A stretch of 64,000 nucleotides of DNA from Viscum album (GCA_963277665.1 OY728143.1:235343591-235407590), one strand, 5' to 3'. Shown: positions 1 through 14,743, counted from the stretch's first letter. Translations and numbers: made by a program. Notes: generated by a model from the letters alone, not told the origin.

Positions 1-2607
1 CTGAGGATCGATGGACAATTTTATTAGTTGAGAGGGGAATGAAGTCTCTCAAAGGATGACTCTAGGTCAGGATATCACTATTTGTGATTAATGGATGATT
101 ATATACCAAATTTGACATTCGTATGTCGCTAAAATCATTATGAATACATGGTGATACTGATTTTTATTAAGAACATCCCAATAGTGTTCACGGAAAAAAT
201 TAACCATATATTACATTATGTATTATACTAGTTCATAGTAGTATTTTGTCATGTTATCCTTGTGTACATGGAATCTGTGGAGGAACACATGTGATAAATG
301 AGGATAGTTCTAGACGTATGCTGAGGGCACCATATTTACAAAAACCACTCAATGTGCAAGTAGTGGATGCGTGACGTCCACTATCAAGTGCACATTATCT
401 TATCATATAGATTTTTAATGTTCCTAGCCATGTTCATGGTATTGTTGGATTGGAAGACACATACGAGCATCATTAAGGTATGAAATTTTCTTGGGATAGT
501 GGGATATAACTAGAGATTCATACCATTCTTATCCAAGATATCAACACCCATTAAATATTTTACATGAAAGGGGATTCCATAAATTTGGATAGAGAGGTTC
601 CAACTTGTTCTCAAGTATTTTAGGTGGAGTTTGATGAGTGAACAAATATTAAGATTTCCAGGGGAGGGTGTCGAGTACAATGTGTTATATGATTCATTAG
701 AAACTGACTATGGTAGTGTTCTGATGAAGTGGAAAGTAAAGATTACCTATGGTTTATCTTAGTTGAGAAAAAATTAATAGAACTACATGACCCATGATAT
801 TGAGTTACAAATTTTAGTCTTCACACTAAATATATGGTGACAATACCATATGTGAGTGCATTTTATCATCTATTATGATCATTGGATTCTCAAGTACATT
901 TTGTCTCAGAAAGATCTTAACATAATAAAGAGATGGTGACCGTTTTTCCTCTAGGATTATGACTTCAATATTTTCTATACATCTAGGAAGAATAACATGG
1001 TGGCAAAGTCTCTTAGTAGGTTATATTGTTTGATGTTTTTGAATGAGGATTCCGATTAGTTTTCCTCCTTGATGTTATCCTTTGATCATGGATATTGAGA
1101 ACCATACTCCAAGACAATGACTGTTACCCCTCTTCTTTTTTAGTGACTCATGGAGGCGAATCTATGAGATGTCTACTGTGAGACCCTATATACATTGATT
1201 TCCATAATTCATGATCTTGAAATGTTTTTGAAATGTGGGAAGCACATCATTATTTTCATCATAAACACATAACTACCAATGATGTTGTTGGATGAGGTTC
1301 TAAGATAGTTTCACACATCTCTATTAGTGTTTTTAAAAGGTGTGTAAAATATGTATCAAGAATTGAAATTGCAGATTTGGTGGTTTGGGATGAAGAAAGA
1401 ATTCACAGAGTTTGTCTGTTGATTCATTACTTGTCAGCTGGTGAAGGATGGGTACCATGTTCCAGCATGATTAGCTCAACCCCTTAAGGTTCCTTATTGA
1501 ATATGGGATGTGATGAAAATGGTATTTTTGATGGGATTAACACATATTTCAAGGGTACTTGATTCCATGTAGTTGATCATTGATCGACTCACCTAGTCAT
1601 TCCACATACTATCTATTCGAGATTAAAGTACATTAGAGAGTTTGAGACACATCTATGTTCAAGAGATAGTCTGAAACCATTGAGTTCCATCAATGATCAT
1701 CACAAACCATGATGGTTGCTTCACATCCTAATTGTTGAATGGATTATAGGAGTCTTTTTTAACTCATATATGGATTATCACGGTGTTCCATCCCCAAACT
1801 AATATCCAAACATAGTAGACCTTTCCCGATCTGGAGGACATGCTACAGTCTAGCTGTTTTGAATTTATTCATTGTTGGGTAGATCACCTACCACTGTTGG
1901 AGTATTTGAACAAAAACATCAACCATTCAACCATCAATATGGAACCATTTGAGGAATTTTACTACTGACCATACATGCTAACAATTTTTTGGAATGAACA
2001 AGGAGATTTTAATAATCATGGGCATAGAGCTGGTGTGAGAAACTACTATGAATGTGAGTATCATCCAAGAGAGGATGAAGACTGCCCAAATCCATCTGGT
2101 TTCAACTGTTGACAGATGAAGGAGGCCTTTGGAGTTCATGGAAGGAGACCATGTGTTCTTATGGGTTTCAACTCAATATGGATTTTGGGAGTTTTTCTTG
2201 GGTAGAAAACATATCTCTATGATTAATTTCCCTTTACAGATACTATGTCGATTTGGTATGTTTTATACTTCTTCTCTGTACTACCATAGTTTGATTGGGT
2301 ACATAATTTCATGTAAGTGTTGTAGTTGATGACGAACATCCAAGAATCGTCACATTTTTTTGACTGGTCCAAGACGGACATTAAGGATGAATTAGAATAA
2401 TTGAGTACTAGTAGATATCATGGATCAGTAGGAGATGATCCTTTGTGGTATATTGATACCTTCAGTGTGTGTCTTTTGAAAGCAAGAGAATCTTCCAGGG
2501 ATCACATGGGAGAGGACAGCTCTGATTGGTGGTGAGTACCCACATCTCTTTGAGTAACCCCTGTATTGGAATTTTGGACATGTAAATCCCCTTAGTGGTG
2601 GGAATTC
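1..2607 (+). pseudogene. Decayed Ty3/gypsy pol: RT, RNase H, integrase, chromodomain-like tail
   Basis: No long frame survives, but domains appear in gypsy order when the three + frames are read together. At 1-420 are RT fragments: an SRSGYH-like motif near 80, NHYEYMV near 140 and a strand matching [12 protein letters not shown] near 230-270. At 850-1030 are RNase H fragments (LKYILSQKDLN, then a VADALSR-like end). At 1365-1450 is the zinc-binding integrase start (KKEFTEFV then ITCQLVK). The integrase core follows to about 2100 (DRLT, HPQTN, LEDMLQS). Chromodomain-like remnants lie near 2400-2570. Stops and shifts occur every few tens of codons, so this is an ancient, dead copy entering the window from the left. 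A purine-rich run at about 2590-2605 probably marks the border with its 3' LTR. Lineage is uncertain; chromovirus is likely. Confidence 0.8.
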
Positions 2608-4096
2608 AATATCTAAAATTTTACTTTTATTTTTTATGGATCATTTATTGTGACCAAGTGCAGAGACTGTAGGTGATTCTGAAGCCTGATGTGAGCTAAA
2701 TAATTTTTTGAAATATATTAAATATACATTATATAATTCACATAATGGTTTCTTGAAAAATTATAATAAGATCTAAATATGTGCCTATATTAGAAATCAA
2801 TGTGAACCATTGAGTTAATAATGTGGTTTTTTCCCTAGGTGTGAATTAACCTTGGTCGACATGGGTCATCAGTGGAAAAGTCTGCATGGGTGTGTAAATG
2901 AATAAAATAATAAAATATATTATTTTATTTATAATACATAATGCATTGATTAGTTAGTTTTTAAATATATTACTATCGAAAAATCCTAGGATTAACCACA
3001 TAACTTTGGAGCCATTGAAGAGCGGGTTAAAAGATTTATCATCGAATAACAACGAAAAGATCATGGACCAACAATCGACACACTACATATTCAAAGGATC
3101 TGGACAAAAATTAATGTTCATCCCTCTTCTTCATGAATTATTGATCTAAATCAAGGTAGGATTATATTTTTTCATTCCCCATTCTTGGTTCCTATAATGG
3201 GCATGACTCGGTCAACAAACGGATTGATATATATATCATGTTTATTCATGAGATGGGATCATTGTGGAGAGATGATTGGATAATTACATTGTGGTTATTG
3301 ATCATTTATTAATTTTTTATTTTTATAGATATTTATGAAGATCGAAAATAATAGCAATCAAGGATTGTTCCCCCTTCTATTATTCTTCTTTTCTCTTGGG
3401 ATTCAGCGTTCATCATCGGATTTTTTTTCATCCACAATATTGACATACCCCAGTCAATTTAATGATGTTAAGCTATTCATGGAACAATGATCCAACATCA
3501 TTGATATTGGATTGAAACAACACAATGGTAGTGAGGCAGTGGAAGAAGAGACAAATCAGATGATGGTGGATACGTGATTTCATGTTCATTTACATTCATC
3601 GGTGCACAACAAATAACATTGTATAAATACATGTGGAAATCTGATCAATTTCTCTAATCATGTTGTTCGGTGATGGAAATATTCATTACGACTAAATTCA
3701 TTATTTTCTACCAAGTAGGTCACCAGATCAAGGAAACAATAAAATAGAAGGCATGAGGATTCCAGATATTAGATTCTAGGGAATCCCACATTACAGGGTG
3801 TGTAATGCATATCTACATACTGTGTGGGGCATCATTTGTGGAATTTATGTTTTTGATATAAATTTACGTTTCACAAGGCATGTGACCCCCATCACACGAC
3901 ATGTGACCTCTCCCAGGAAAATCACAGTGTGAATTCGAGGGTACAAAGACACATGGAGGACTACATAGGTAGCATACATCTCGTGTACTCCCCTACATTA
4001 TAAGGAATGTACAAAGTACATAGGATAATCCATGTAATGGTACACTTAAACATGTACACGAGTTGAATCTGTGTACTAGAACATGGGTAGACTTCA
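2608..4096 (+). repeat. Probable decayed 3' LTR of the preceding gypsy element
   Basis: This stretch has no coding signal. It follows directly after the chromodomain-like end and purine tract of the element at 1-2607, where a 3' LTR is expected. It stops where the next element's LTR begins with TGTAACA at 4097. I found no second copy in the window, so the LTR identity rests on position. Short GTAC-rich palindromic words (for example around 4005-4065) resemble those in the neighbouring LTR. Confidence 0.4.
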
Positions 4097-6398
4097 TGTA
4101 ACATCATGATACCTTAATCAGTTATGTTTTCTACTTTTTTATTTTCCATTATGGTTTTAAAATCATTAGATGTGATTTTATTGGTTTACTATAGGTTGCA
4201 GAGGTGGTACACGTCGTGTACCTAAGGTACACGTCCTGTACTGAGTGCTGGATACACATAGTGAATATGGAGATCATGTTGTGACCTAGAACACATCGTG
4301 TACACGAGGTACACATCATGTATGGGTTAAATAGTATATTTTTATCCTGAGGTGGTTGGTTTTTTGACAAACTTATCAAGTGTGGCCTACAAGTCCTCAA
4401 CAAGGAGTACACATCATGACCCGCTCTTCGCCCAAGTTAAAATCTTGCATTTGGTTGTTTTTTTCAATGATTTTATCTCCAGACATTGTGTCTCTTAACC
4501 AAAGGCTGTTCTAGTGCATTTTTGAGAGACTAAAAAACATCCAGATCTATCTGATTGACATTGGATCTTCATTGCGTTCATGGTGTGTCTCACTGGGAAA
4601 GTTTTATTTCCAGTTCTTCCTGGATTAAGATCATGATATGACCATAGACTAGGGTCATCATATCCTCTAATCTATGATGGCTGATCCTTGTAATCTTCTT
4701 CTAGATCCATTGTGATATCTCATTCTAGAGGTTTTTTTAATTATTTGGTTTTGGTGGGGTTGGAATCCTTCATCGAGGTATATAGGTTTCCTCTTTTCGA
4801 CAGAACTTTTATGTATAAATTTGAATCAATATTATCAGAGATTGGATTCTAGTGTCTTCGTTGGTGGTTTTGGGTTTAGTTCTATGATTTGGATTCAGTT
4901 TTGGGGGTATGAGACCTATAATTTGGGGTATGAGGTTCTGTATCTATCCTATGATAAAGAACATACATGTTTCTCATTTTAAATTTCATTATAAATTTAT
5001 CTATTAAATTTGCATGATTGTTGTGTGTGTCGAAAAAGGGTTTCAAAGAACAATGGTTTTCCCTGGCTTTTGATAAATAGATTATAAATTTTTGTAATGG
5101 TTTCCATGCATTCAAATGGGTTTGTGAGAAGGAGAACATGGGTTACCTTGGGTAAATAGGTGGATGGTTTAGCTTGAGGCCATCATCCATTTCCTTTTAA
5201 TTATCAAGGATGTTTTTCTGGGGGCATTCCTCTATATCCTAGGAATGTTGTTCTAGGGGACTGATAATGACATTTTTTGGGGTTTACTCATAGGCTATTC
5301 ATTTGATTTCGAGGCCTGTGTTATAGGATAAAATTTTGTACAATTGATTCTTATGGTACATGTAGTTTTCCTCCTGGAACTATAGTATTCTTTTGTATGT
5401 GATACATATTCATCTATTTTGTATTTCATGGGTTTCTGAGTTTTCTTGAGATATGCATGGTTATGCTTGTGTAAAATGGTTATAGAAAATATGATTTGAA
5501 AATTCTATACCTGATTTAGTTTAGAACTTTGGAAATGGTAAATGATTACCATGTTTTCTATAAAATTTATTTACTACTTATCATGCCATGTTTTATTTTA
5601 AAAATGCCTAAAATATTTTTTTTATACGGAGACTTATTATGGAACACCTAGTTGGGATTTTACTGAGCCTGTTAGCTCACACCCTACGAACTAATTCATT
5701 GGATCATAGACCTTTATTTTCCTTCAATTGCAGGGAAAGGCAAGGTAACTTTGTGGGATGGTATGGTTTGTGTCAGTTGGGATGGTTAGCTATTGTTGAT
5801 ATGGTTGGAGTTCATACACACCATCATTTGGAGTAGAAATTTGGATTCTAGTCCTTTGTAGTTTGACGTGTCTTTTTTGTTTTCCTACTATTGTAGGTTT
5901 TCTATTTACACTATTTTCCTTACAGGTATGGAATATATATTTGTTAGTCTTTTGTTATTACTTTATTTCTCCATATATGTATTCCATGTTGTTATTCAGG
6001 TTGGGTGATATCATTCCCTCAATTTTTCTGTTCGATGCCCGGGTGATTCTAGTCAGCCCATGGGGATCGAGAATACCCTTTGTGTATGCGATGGATTGGG
6101 TTGGGTGGAATATTCAAGGGTAACCCAGGCCAGTTCAATATATTTTGGATTCCGAGGATGTTCTACCCTAAGGAATCTTTTCTTGGGATTTCTTTTAGAC
6201 TGGAGATAGAATTTTCGGGACTCCAAAGATATGTTGTGATGACTTCTAGGCCATCACATGTCGTAACAAGACTCCAGTTACCATGGTATGTCGGGATATG
6301 TGTCTCTAGTTTTGGTTTATTGATTTTGAAATATCAGTTTCTACTTATGGGTTTTCTAGTTTGAATTGTGATTTGGTCTTTGATTGATGATTTTTATG
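4097..6398 (+). repeat. 5' LTR of decayed gypsy element B
   Basis: It begins TGTAACA and aligns by eye with 10,945 onward over about 2 kb. Shared blocks include the TGTGATTTTAT block near 4168 and 11,013, CGTGTACC-TAA-GGTACA near 4215 and 11,059, GGTGTGTCTCAC near 4580 and 11,430, and CTTCTAGATCC near 4700 and 11,545. I judge divergence at roughly a quarter to a third of sites, so the insertion is old. The 3' edge is set by a degraded primer-site-like TTGGTATGCAAC near 6400. The GTAC palindromes near 4206-4245 are described separately. Confidence 0.75.
4206..4233. repeat. Overlapping palindromes in LTR of element B
   Basis: An 8-bp arm GGTACACG, a single T, then CGTGTACC form a near-perfect palindrome at 4206-4222. 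CGTGTACC, a TAA spacer and GGTACACG form a second, overlapping one at 4215-4233. The middle arm can pair with either neighbour, so the two hairpins would be mutually exclusive. The 3' LTR retains the second palindrome with one change at 11,059-11,077. A weaker copy lies near 4296-4320. Confidence 0.75.
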
Positions 6399-9300
6399 TT
6401 TTGGTATGCAACAGTAAGCCTTTGAGATGTCTTCAATAGGTTTCTTAAGAAGATGCAACTGATTCTCATCAAGGAAATAAACTTGTGGATCAAACTCTCA
6501 TCAGGACTATTGTATGGGTAGTCCATGTTTTTTTATTAGGATTTACCGCGAGTTCAGAATGTAGATTTTTAAGTACAACCAAGAGTTAGAGTAGAAAGTT
6601 ATTAATCAAAGGATTTATTGCATGAGAATCCAATGTTCATTAATGGGATGACTGAACATCATGAGGCAGAGGAATGTCTGGACATGATTAGTCAAATCTT
6701 CATCTTCTTGGTGAAACCTAGGAATACATGAAGAAGTGCACAACATTCACACTCAGGGGTTCATGCCATTGTTTTTGGGACTCTAGGGTCTATGAAGATA
6801 GACATTTGGGCTTAGAATGGAAGGTTTTAAAAACAATGTTCATTCACTAGTTTTTTCTAGAGTCTCTAATGTTGGAAAAATATATAGATATCCTATCATT
6901 GTTGCAAGGAGAGCATTCAGTGTCATCTTACACAAACTAGTTTACTAATTTTCTATGTTTCTCTCCGAACATGGTAAGTAATGACCATGTGAAGGTGCAG
7001 AATAACCTATATGGTTTGAAACCATACATTTTATTGAATTTGTTCATGTTGAATATTTCTACCTATGTGGATATAATGGACATATCAGTAATGGAAGAGA
7101 TAAACATGGTAGGAAATGTCTGTTTTACCACCCCTTCTCTTCCAAATAGTGACAGCTTAAATTGCATGCATGGGAAGAAGAGGAAGTGGAAGGTCCATCA
7201 TAGGAGTGTTGGAAGTTGGTCTTAATAGCGAGGCTCTTATGTAATGTTCATTCTAGATGGCAGTGTTCCATTGACTTTCTACCAGTGCCACAAGGGGGGT
7301 ATACCAGACATTCTTATCCTATTCATGCGAAGATGTGAAATAACTATGGATGTGTAGGTAATATATAGTGTTTCTGGAATTCTATGAAAATTACTCTTTA
7401 TGATAAGGGTTCTTAGGCTCTAAAGACTACTATGGTGCAGTCAGAATCTTCAATGACTATGGGGATCTAGCTACAGGCCTTAAGAGTGAAGTATTTAAAC
7501 ATATTAGATGAGTGTCATATGACAGTTTATGTAGGCCAAGAAACATTGAGAGGTACGCTCCTTATTTCATCTTAAATAGCTACTACATTGATTGATACTG
7601 GTGCCTCCCACTTATTTATATCATTATATTTTTTTAATAACCATAAACATCCAACAGAACTCATGCCAAATACAATAGAGTTAGAAACACCTTTTGGAAA
7701 GAGAGAAGTGTAGTGGTTATAGTGTCCTTGTTCGTTCACGTTATCATAGAAAGATTTGTCTGAGATTTTATCATTCTTTATCTGGACCTATATGACGTTA
7801 TCATTAGTATAGACTTTATTGTTGCTAATTGAGTTGAGGTTGAAAATTATCATCAGTGTGTTTCGTTTCTTACTTTCGATGGGAGCTCTTCTGTGTTTCC
7901 GGTGGAGTGGGATCCAATATCAGGTCATGTATGGACTTCCTACTTGGATCATTGGTGTTTTTTCCCTAATTTTGTGTTTGAGATTGATTATGTTTCTTTT
8001 ATTAGTGACTTACCTATTGTGGTCTAAGACTTTATTGATTTTTTCTTAGAATATTTCTCCATTCATCCTTTAAAGAGGGAGGTAGAGTTTATGGATGACC
8101 TAGTGCCAAGAACAAAACCAATATTGATGCATTCATACTATTTCACACCAGCTGAGATGAATGATGTCAAGATTTAGTTGGAAATATTTTGAGAGAAGGT
8201 TTTTATTCACCCTGTTTTTTTCTTTGGTAGTACCCTATACTACTTTCTATGAAATAAAATGGTTCAATTCAGTTTTCTGTAGAATATGAGAAGTAAAATC
8301 GGGTAACAGTTATTAAAAAATAGCAATTTCCTCATGTGGGTGATTTTTTTGATTGGTTGAATGGAGAAATGTGGTTTTCAAAGATTGATCTTTGATTAGG
8401 TTATCATTATCTCAGTGTTTGGGAGTCTGATATAAAAAAGGAGACCTTCAAGAGAAGGTATGATCATTATCAATATATCGTGATGTCTTTCAATCTTACT
8501 AATGATTCTGCAGTTTTCATTGCTTTGATGAATCTTATATAACACAAATATAATAACACATTTTTGGTATTGTTCAGGGATGATATTCTGGTTGATTGAA
8601 TGTCTTAGCAGGAGCATGATCCCCATATGGGTTTGGATATTGAGATTCTGAGAAATCACTGCCTATATGGAATGATTGAATAATGAAGTTTCTAGATTCA
8701 TGAAGTGAAGTTCATAGGGAATAGAATTTCTGAACATGGATTATTAGTTGTTCTACATAAGGTAAAGGCTGTTTTTTTCAAAGGAGCCATGAAATGTCTT
8801 TGGGATACGTAGATTCCTTGGCCTTACTAGATAATACTGTACGTTCATCGTGTATTTTACTAAGCTGGAATCATCATTAATTGCTCTTTTCAAAAAAGTA
8901 GGGAAATTATCATGGGATGAAAAGTGTCATCCTTCCTTTGATGAACTAAAATGACCTTTTACAGCAACATATTTTTTCATCTTACCCAAGTCTAGTAAAG
9001 GGTATGTGGTGTTTCTTGATGAATCCATCACTAGTTAGGGTTGTGTACTAATGTAGGATGATCATGTGGTAGATTATAGCTCTCTTTAACTCTGAACGCA
9101 TGAAAATAACTACCCCACTCATGATTTAGATGTTTTAGTGGTGATTCATGCACTTAAGTGTTGGAGACACTATCTATTTTGGGAGAATTTAATGGGTTTT
9201 TCTGATTATAAGATTCTGATCTATATCCATTCAAATATGGACATGTATCATAAATATAGATAATGGGTAGAATACCATTAGATGTTTAAATTTTACCATT

Positions 9301-10944
9301 CTAACACTTCGGGGAATGGGAATTCAGTTTTAAATGCTTTTATCAGGAAGGTACCATCACATGCTATTCTGGAATCAAAGGATGAGTGGAATCATATGGG
9401 GATTTTTGTTCAGTTGCATATTGATGCTCATGAGGATGTCTTAAGTATGGTTTTGACAAGTGTTCAGTTTCCATCATCTCTCTAAGTGTCTATATTACAA
9501 AGTGAATAACAATATTATATGTTTCAAATGATTTGAGAAAACCATTATAAATGGGAGATGGTTCTTGTATTTCCTTATTCATCATACGGAATATTTCAAT
9601 TTCAGAAGAGAACTAGTACTCCATTACTTGTGTGAAGTTTAGTGTAGTCTGATTGTGTATCTCTTAATGTTCCATCATCCAAGTGCTACAATGAAATAGG
9701 AAGACGATTCTGGTGGTCATGTATGAATCATGAAATTTCAGATTATGTGTCCCACTACTGCACCTACCCATGTAAAAAGGAAGAGCACTTTAATTCTTTT
9801 GGTATATGTTACCCTATTCTAGTGTGAGTTTGAATGTGGGGAAATGTGTCCATGGTTATTATTGTTGTTTTACCAAAGACACCCTGGGGGAAAATTATAT
9901 TTGGGTTGTTTTTGATCATTTGACGAAGTCTATTCATTTCATTCATAACAAAGAAACCACTATATTTTTAGATCTGGGTAGGCTATATGTGTAGGAGATT
10001 GTGAGGTTGCTTGGGAGTCCCTCTATCTTTGTTTCAAATAGGGATCATAGGATTACCTAAAGGTTCTAGAGGAGTCTTCAAGAGGTAATGGGAACTTATT
10101 AATTTTGAGAACAACTTTCCATCCAAAGATAGATGGACATAAATAGTGCGTATTTTAGATCCTAGAGGATATTATTTGTGCATAAGTCTAGGATTTCAAT
10201 GGATAATGGGATTTCCATCTGTTACTATTTGAGTTTGTTTACAACAATAGTTACAAGTCGTCGATCATAATGGATCCTTTTAAGGCGTCTAATGGTCACA
10301 TATGATGATCCCCTATTTTTTGGGTAGAGGTGGGTGAAGTAGATTTTGTTGGAACAAGTCTAGTTCAGGAGGCATTGGTAATGATTCAGGAGGTGAGCCA
10401 ACACTTGGTTACATCCCAGAGTCAATAGAAATCGTATGCATATCGACAGAAGCATCCTTTGGAGTTTTATGTTTGTGACTGGGATTTATTGATTGTTTAT
10501 CCTTGGTTGGGTCACCATCGACTTTTAAAAAAGATAATGTTGGCTCCGAGATATGTTGGAATCTTTGATATCACTGAACGTCTTCAGGAAGATTCTTATT
10601 GGTAAGCATTGTCATCTCAGTTGCTGAGAATTCATGGCATTTTCCACATATCTCAACTCAAGATGTATCACATTGATCCAACAAACATTCTTAGTTGGGA
10701 TGAAATTGATATAGAGATATATTCTTCTATTTCGGAGAAACCTGTTGAGATCATTGACTCTTATGAGAAAGTCATGCATGGAAAGTCAAGTCCAATGGTC
10801 AGATTTCATTGGAAGCAAGGATCTTATTCTCATGATACATGGTAATGTGATTTATTTATGAGGGAGTCATGGCCTCATCTTTTTCCAGGGATTAGATCTT
10901 CCACCTGAATTCCTAGGGATGAAAATTATTTATGGTGGGGAGAT
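6399..10944 (+). pseudogene. Decayed gag-pol of gypsy element B
   Basis: Broken frames show the full gypsy order between the two LTRs. Gag-like residues lie near 6640-6740 (EHHEAEECLDMISQIF). The protease, with an intact-looking DTGASHLFIS, lies near 7590-7625. RT fragments run from about 8060 to 8760, including an EVEFMDDL start. RNase H runs from about 9000 to 9400 (HENNYPTHDLDVLVVIHALKCWRHYL near 9100). The integrase core is at about 9880-10,330 (WVVFDHLTKSIHFIHN near 9905). GPY/F-like residues (PRYVGIFDITE) lie near 10,545, with FHISQLKMY following at 10,640. A chromodomain-like tail (KPVEIIDSYEKV, VRFHWKQ, WPHLF) lies at 10,735-10,890. The purine tract GGTGGGGAGA at 10,934-10,943 precedes the 3' LTR. 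There are many stops and shifts, so it is not functional. Confidence 0.85.
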
Positions 10945-13131
10945 TGTAACATACTATTACCTTGATCAGATTTTCCCTTTTTATAAGACCGTTTCTGGTT
11001 TTAAAATCTTCAGATGTGATTTTATGGGATTACTGCAGGTTTTCAAACAGCTACTCATCGTGTACCTAAGGTACATGACGTTTATTTAGTGTTTTCTACA
11101 CCTTTTGGAAGGGTAGATCATGTTGTAAGATAATTCACATCATGTATATGAGGTACACATCATATAGGGGATAAATAGTGGAATTTTTACGTGAGGTGAC
11201 TAGTTTTTAAGTGTAATTAATCAGTGTAGTCTAAACGTCATTACCAAGGGGGACACATCAGGACCCAAATCATGCCTTAGTTAAAGTCATGTGTTCGGTA
11301 TTTTTTCTCTCAATATTTTTCTCTCCAGACATCATGGAACTCGACCTACGGTAGATCCGGTTCATTTCTAACAGTCTCAACATCTTCCAGATCGATCTAA
11401 TCCGTGTTGGATCATCGTTCTGTTTGCGGTGTGTCTCACCGGGTAAGTGTTCATTCTGGTTCATCCTTACTTATGATAATGGTTTCACCCTATCCTTGCA
11501 TTATCAGATCTACTGATCTATGTTGGCTCATCCTTGTCATCCTCTTCTAGATCCGTTGTGAGATCTCATTCCAAATGCATTTTTCTTTGCTGGTTGTGGT
11601 ATGAAGAGCATCCATATTTGAGGTATGTGGGGTTCTACTCTTCAGTTGATCATTTTTGTTTATATTTTAATCAATCTTGTCATGTATTAGATTCTAGTGT
11701 CTTTATTGGTGTTTTTGGGTTTTGTTCTTGGATTTTCATTCCACTGGGAGAATGTTCAACCCAAAATTTGAGGTAGGTGGTTCTGTCTCTAGCCTATTAT
11801 AATGAACCTTATTATTTTTCTTTTCAAATTTCATTATAAATTGATTTATGAAATTGGAATGATTTCTTTTGTGTTGAAAATGGGTTTTAATGGAATATGG
11901 GTTTCAATAGATTTTGATAAATTTATTATAAATGGTTTGGAATGGTTTTTAAAGAATTGATATGGGTTTGTGAAAAAGAGAACACAGGTTACCATGGGGA
12001 CATAGGTGGAAGGTTTATCATGGAGCCATCATCCATTGATATTTTATTATCAAGGAGCATTGTCTCTTGGATTTCTTCTATTTACTAGGCATGTTGTTCT
12101 AGGGGACCGATAGTTACGTTTTGGGGGGGTTAACTCATTGAGTATTCGTCTTCTTATTAAGAATATATTCTAGGATCAATTTATTTTTATTGATTCATAT
12201 TGTATGAGTTGTCTTCTACCAATACCTATAGTATTCCTTGACATGTGATACCTATGTTTATATTTTTTATTGCATGGATTTATGAGTTACCCTTCATAAT
12301 CGTGTTTATTAATGAGGAAATATTTTATGTAAAATAATCAGTAAAACTTATATACCTGCATTTTTTTGAACTGTGGAAAAGGGATATGTTTACCATTTTT
12401 TGATAAAACTACTTTACTACCTATCATGACATGTTTTATTTTAGTATAAGAAATCAAGATTTGTTATACATAGAATTTTTATAGAAAACTTGTGTGGAAT
12501 CAAACTAAACCTATAAGCTCACGCCCTATGCACGTCTTCGTTGGTGCGTAGAAATTTGATTGTCTTCCAGTTTTGGGAAAAGAAAGGAATTGTAGTGAGT
12601 AATTGAGGTTTGTGTCAGTTAGTATGGGTAGCTGCTGGTGAGATAGTTGGAGTTCGCCCATGTCATTTTTTTGAGTAGTAGTTTGGCTTGTAGTCCTTTG
12701 CAGCTGGACTTGTCATTTAGGTCTTTCTATTGTTACAGTTGTTTTGTTTTTTTCTATATTCCTTACAGTTATGGAATATTTACTTTTCAGTATTCCATTG
12801 TTCCTTTAATACTCTATATATATTTTCCATGTGGTTGTTCAGGTTGGGTGAAATTATTCCCTCAGTTTTTTCATACGATGCCCAGGTGTGCCTGTGGGGA
12901 TTGGTAATGCCCTTTGGGTATGTGACGAATCGGGTAGGGTGTCACGTTTGAGGGTAACGTGGTTCGATTATTTATACTTCAATGATAGCCTAGAAATTGT
13001 ATGCTTCTTACACAGACATGGATTGATTACATGGGTGATTTATATTTTCAAGAAATGGGGTCATGTGACACAACATGTGATCCCTGATACATGCCATGTA
13101 TCCTTTAATAAAAGGCTTGGAGCCCTGTTCC
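10945..13131 (+). repeat. 3' LTR of element B, cut by a younger insertion
   Basis: It starts TGTAACA right after a purine tract and is collinear with the 5' LTR at 4097-6398. It is interrupted at 13,131 by the Tekay-like element. The last 170 or so bases align poorly with the 5' copy, so the natural LTR end may lie here or just beyond the inserted element after 25,083. Confidence 0.7.
13127..13131. other. Target-site duplication GTTCC (left)
   Basis: The five bases GTTCC directly before the left LTR match exactly the five bases at 25,079-25,083 after the right LTR. This fits gypsy integration and fixes the element borders. Confidence 0.93.
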
Positions 13132-14743
13132 TATAACGACCCATACTTTACATACATTGTTAATACTTCGAAATTGAAGCACACTTATTACAACATATGA
13201 CAAAACCACAAAGGACCGTATAGGTATAGTGTCTTTAGAAACTGGGAAACATAAACAACTGGTTCATAAATCTTCTACAGTGTCTCCCCTTTATTTCATC
13301 ATATCTAGGGTCCCTTTTAGCATATTCTACTTAATATCCATCTTCCTGACCTGGGGAAAAGAAAACATAAAAGGGTGAGCTCAAATGCTCAGCAAGGGAA
13401 AATAAAGGAAATAAAAATCATATCATATCTTTATGAAAATCAAAACCTGCAAAAGAGATCATAATATCATAACATGGAATAAATCCTAGAATTGAAAATG
13501 AGATCCCCATAATCATAACATAAAACTTGAAACTTTGTGGCATGCACACATAATCATGGAAAATCATTTCTTGTTAGTCAAGACTCATTGCCAAGACTAT
13601 CTTAGTGGACAAAGTCCCTTTCTGAACCGAGTTCACTCCTCGTTTTAGTCCTGTATCACTTAACCGAAATAACCTTCAGTTCCAGCCATGTCTATCTCAT
13701 GAGATATAAAATCATTACCCAATGCATTGGAGGGAGATATTGGTCCCACCAATCTTATAATGAATCCTTTCTTACGTGTGCCACATAATCATAAAACATA
13801 CATCATCGCATAACACATGTAACAAAAATGGGATTCTTGAAACATCATGACATCATAAATCAACTCATATAAGATAAAGGAATTCATAAACATAATTCCA
13901 TCACAACATAGTAAAATCAATTTAAAAATATGGATAGAAACAGAACCCCTTATTATCTTAGATGGAAAATAATTTTGATAAAACACTTGAATTGAATTCT
14001 TGAGGAAAATATCCTTTCTTCTTCAAAATCAATTTCTTTTCACAAAACATCATGCAATTTTAAAAGAAAGAGATTTTATTGAAAATAGTCATGAAATATT
14101 TTAGAGGAAGCTTCATGAAAATAAGGCTTTATAAAACAGTAGAAATCCGTTCGTGCCGTATAAGTTAAAAAAACATTCTTCGTACTTTTGTCGGAAAAGT
14201 CAAAAAGTACCTCGTACGAAAAACGACAAAAGATTCCTTTCATACGTATTACTAAAAACTCACCGAAGGGTAAAAATGGATTTAAACAATTTTAGGTGGA
14301 TGGAAATAATATTACATATTGAGTAAACATGGATGTGGATGATAAAATACACCCCAGTAAATACTTACGAATAAACAATCTCGGATAAAAATGAGATTGT
14401 GATATTTCCCTTACCTTAGGTCCGATTTGCTTTATTCGTGTCCGAAGCTCCTGTATAATGGTTTAAATAATGTTATTGACTTATTCCAGAATCATACATA
14501 TTGATATGATATCATATATGGTCATATTATTAGCTTATTGTTAGTAATATTTCATTGTTACTTGTTACTCGGGTCTTTATAACTTTTTGTTCTTATGCGT
14601 GTTTTGTTGAATAAATTCTTATTCTTATCTTTAGGTTATAGATAATTCATTTCCAGAATGGTATTAGTGTAGTATATACCATATTAATTCATTCAATTCA
14701 TTTATATAATCATTATGAAATGAAGATCATGTAGAACGAGTCG

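Noticed and set aside
10609..10845. Open frame as a functional protein
   Set aside because: It matches the integrase tail and chromodomain region of the decayed element B and is only the best-preserved stretch of it.
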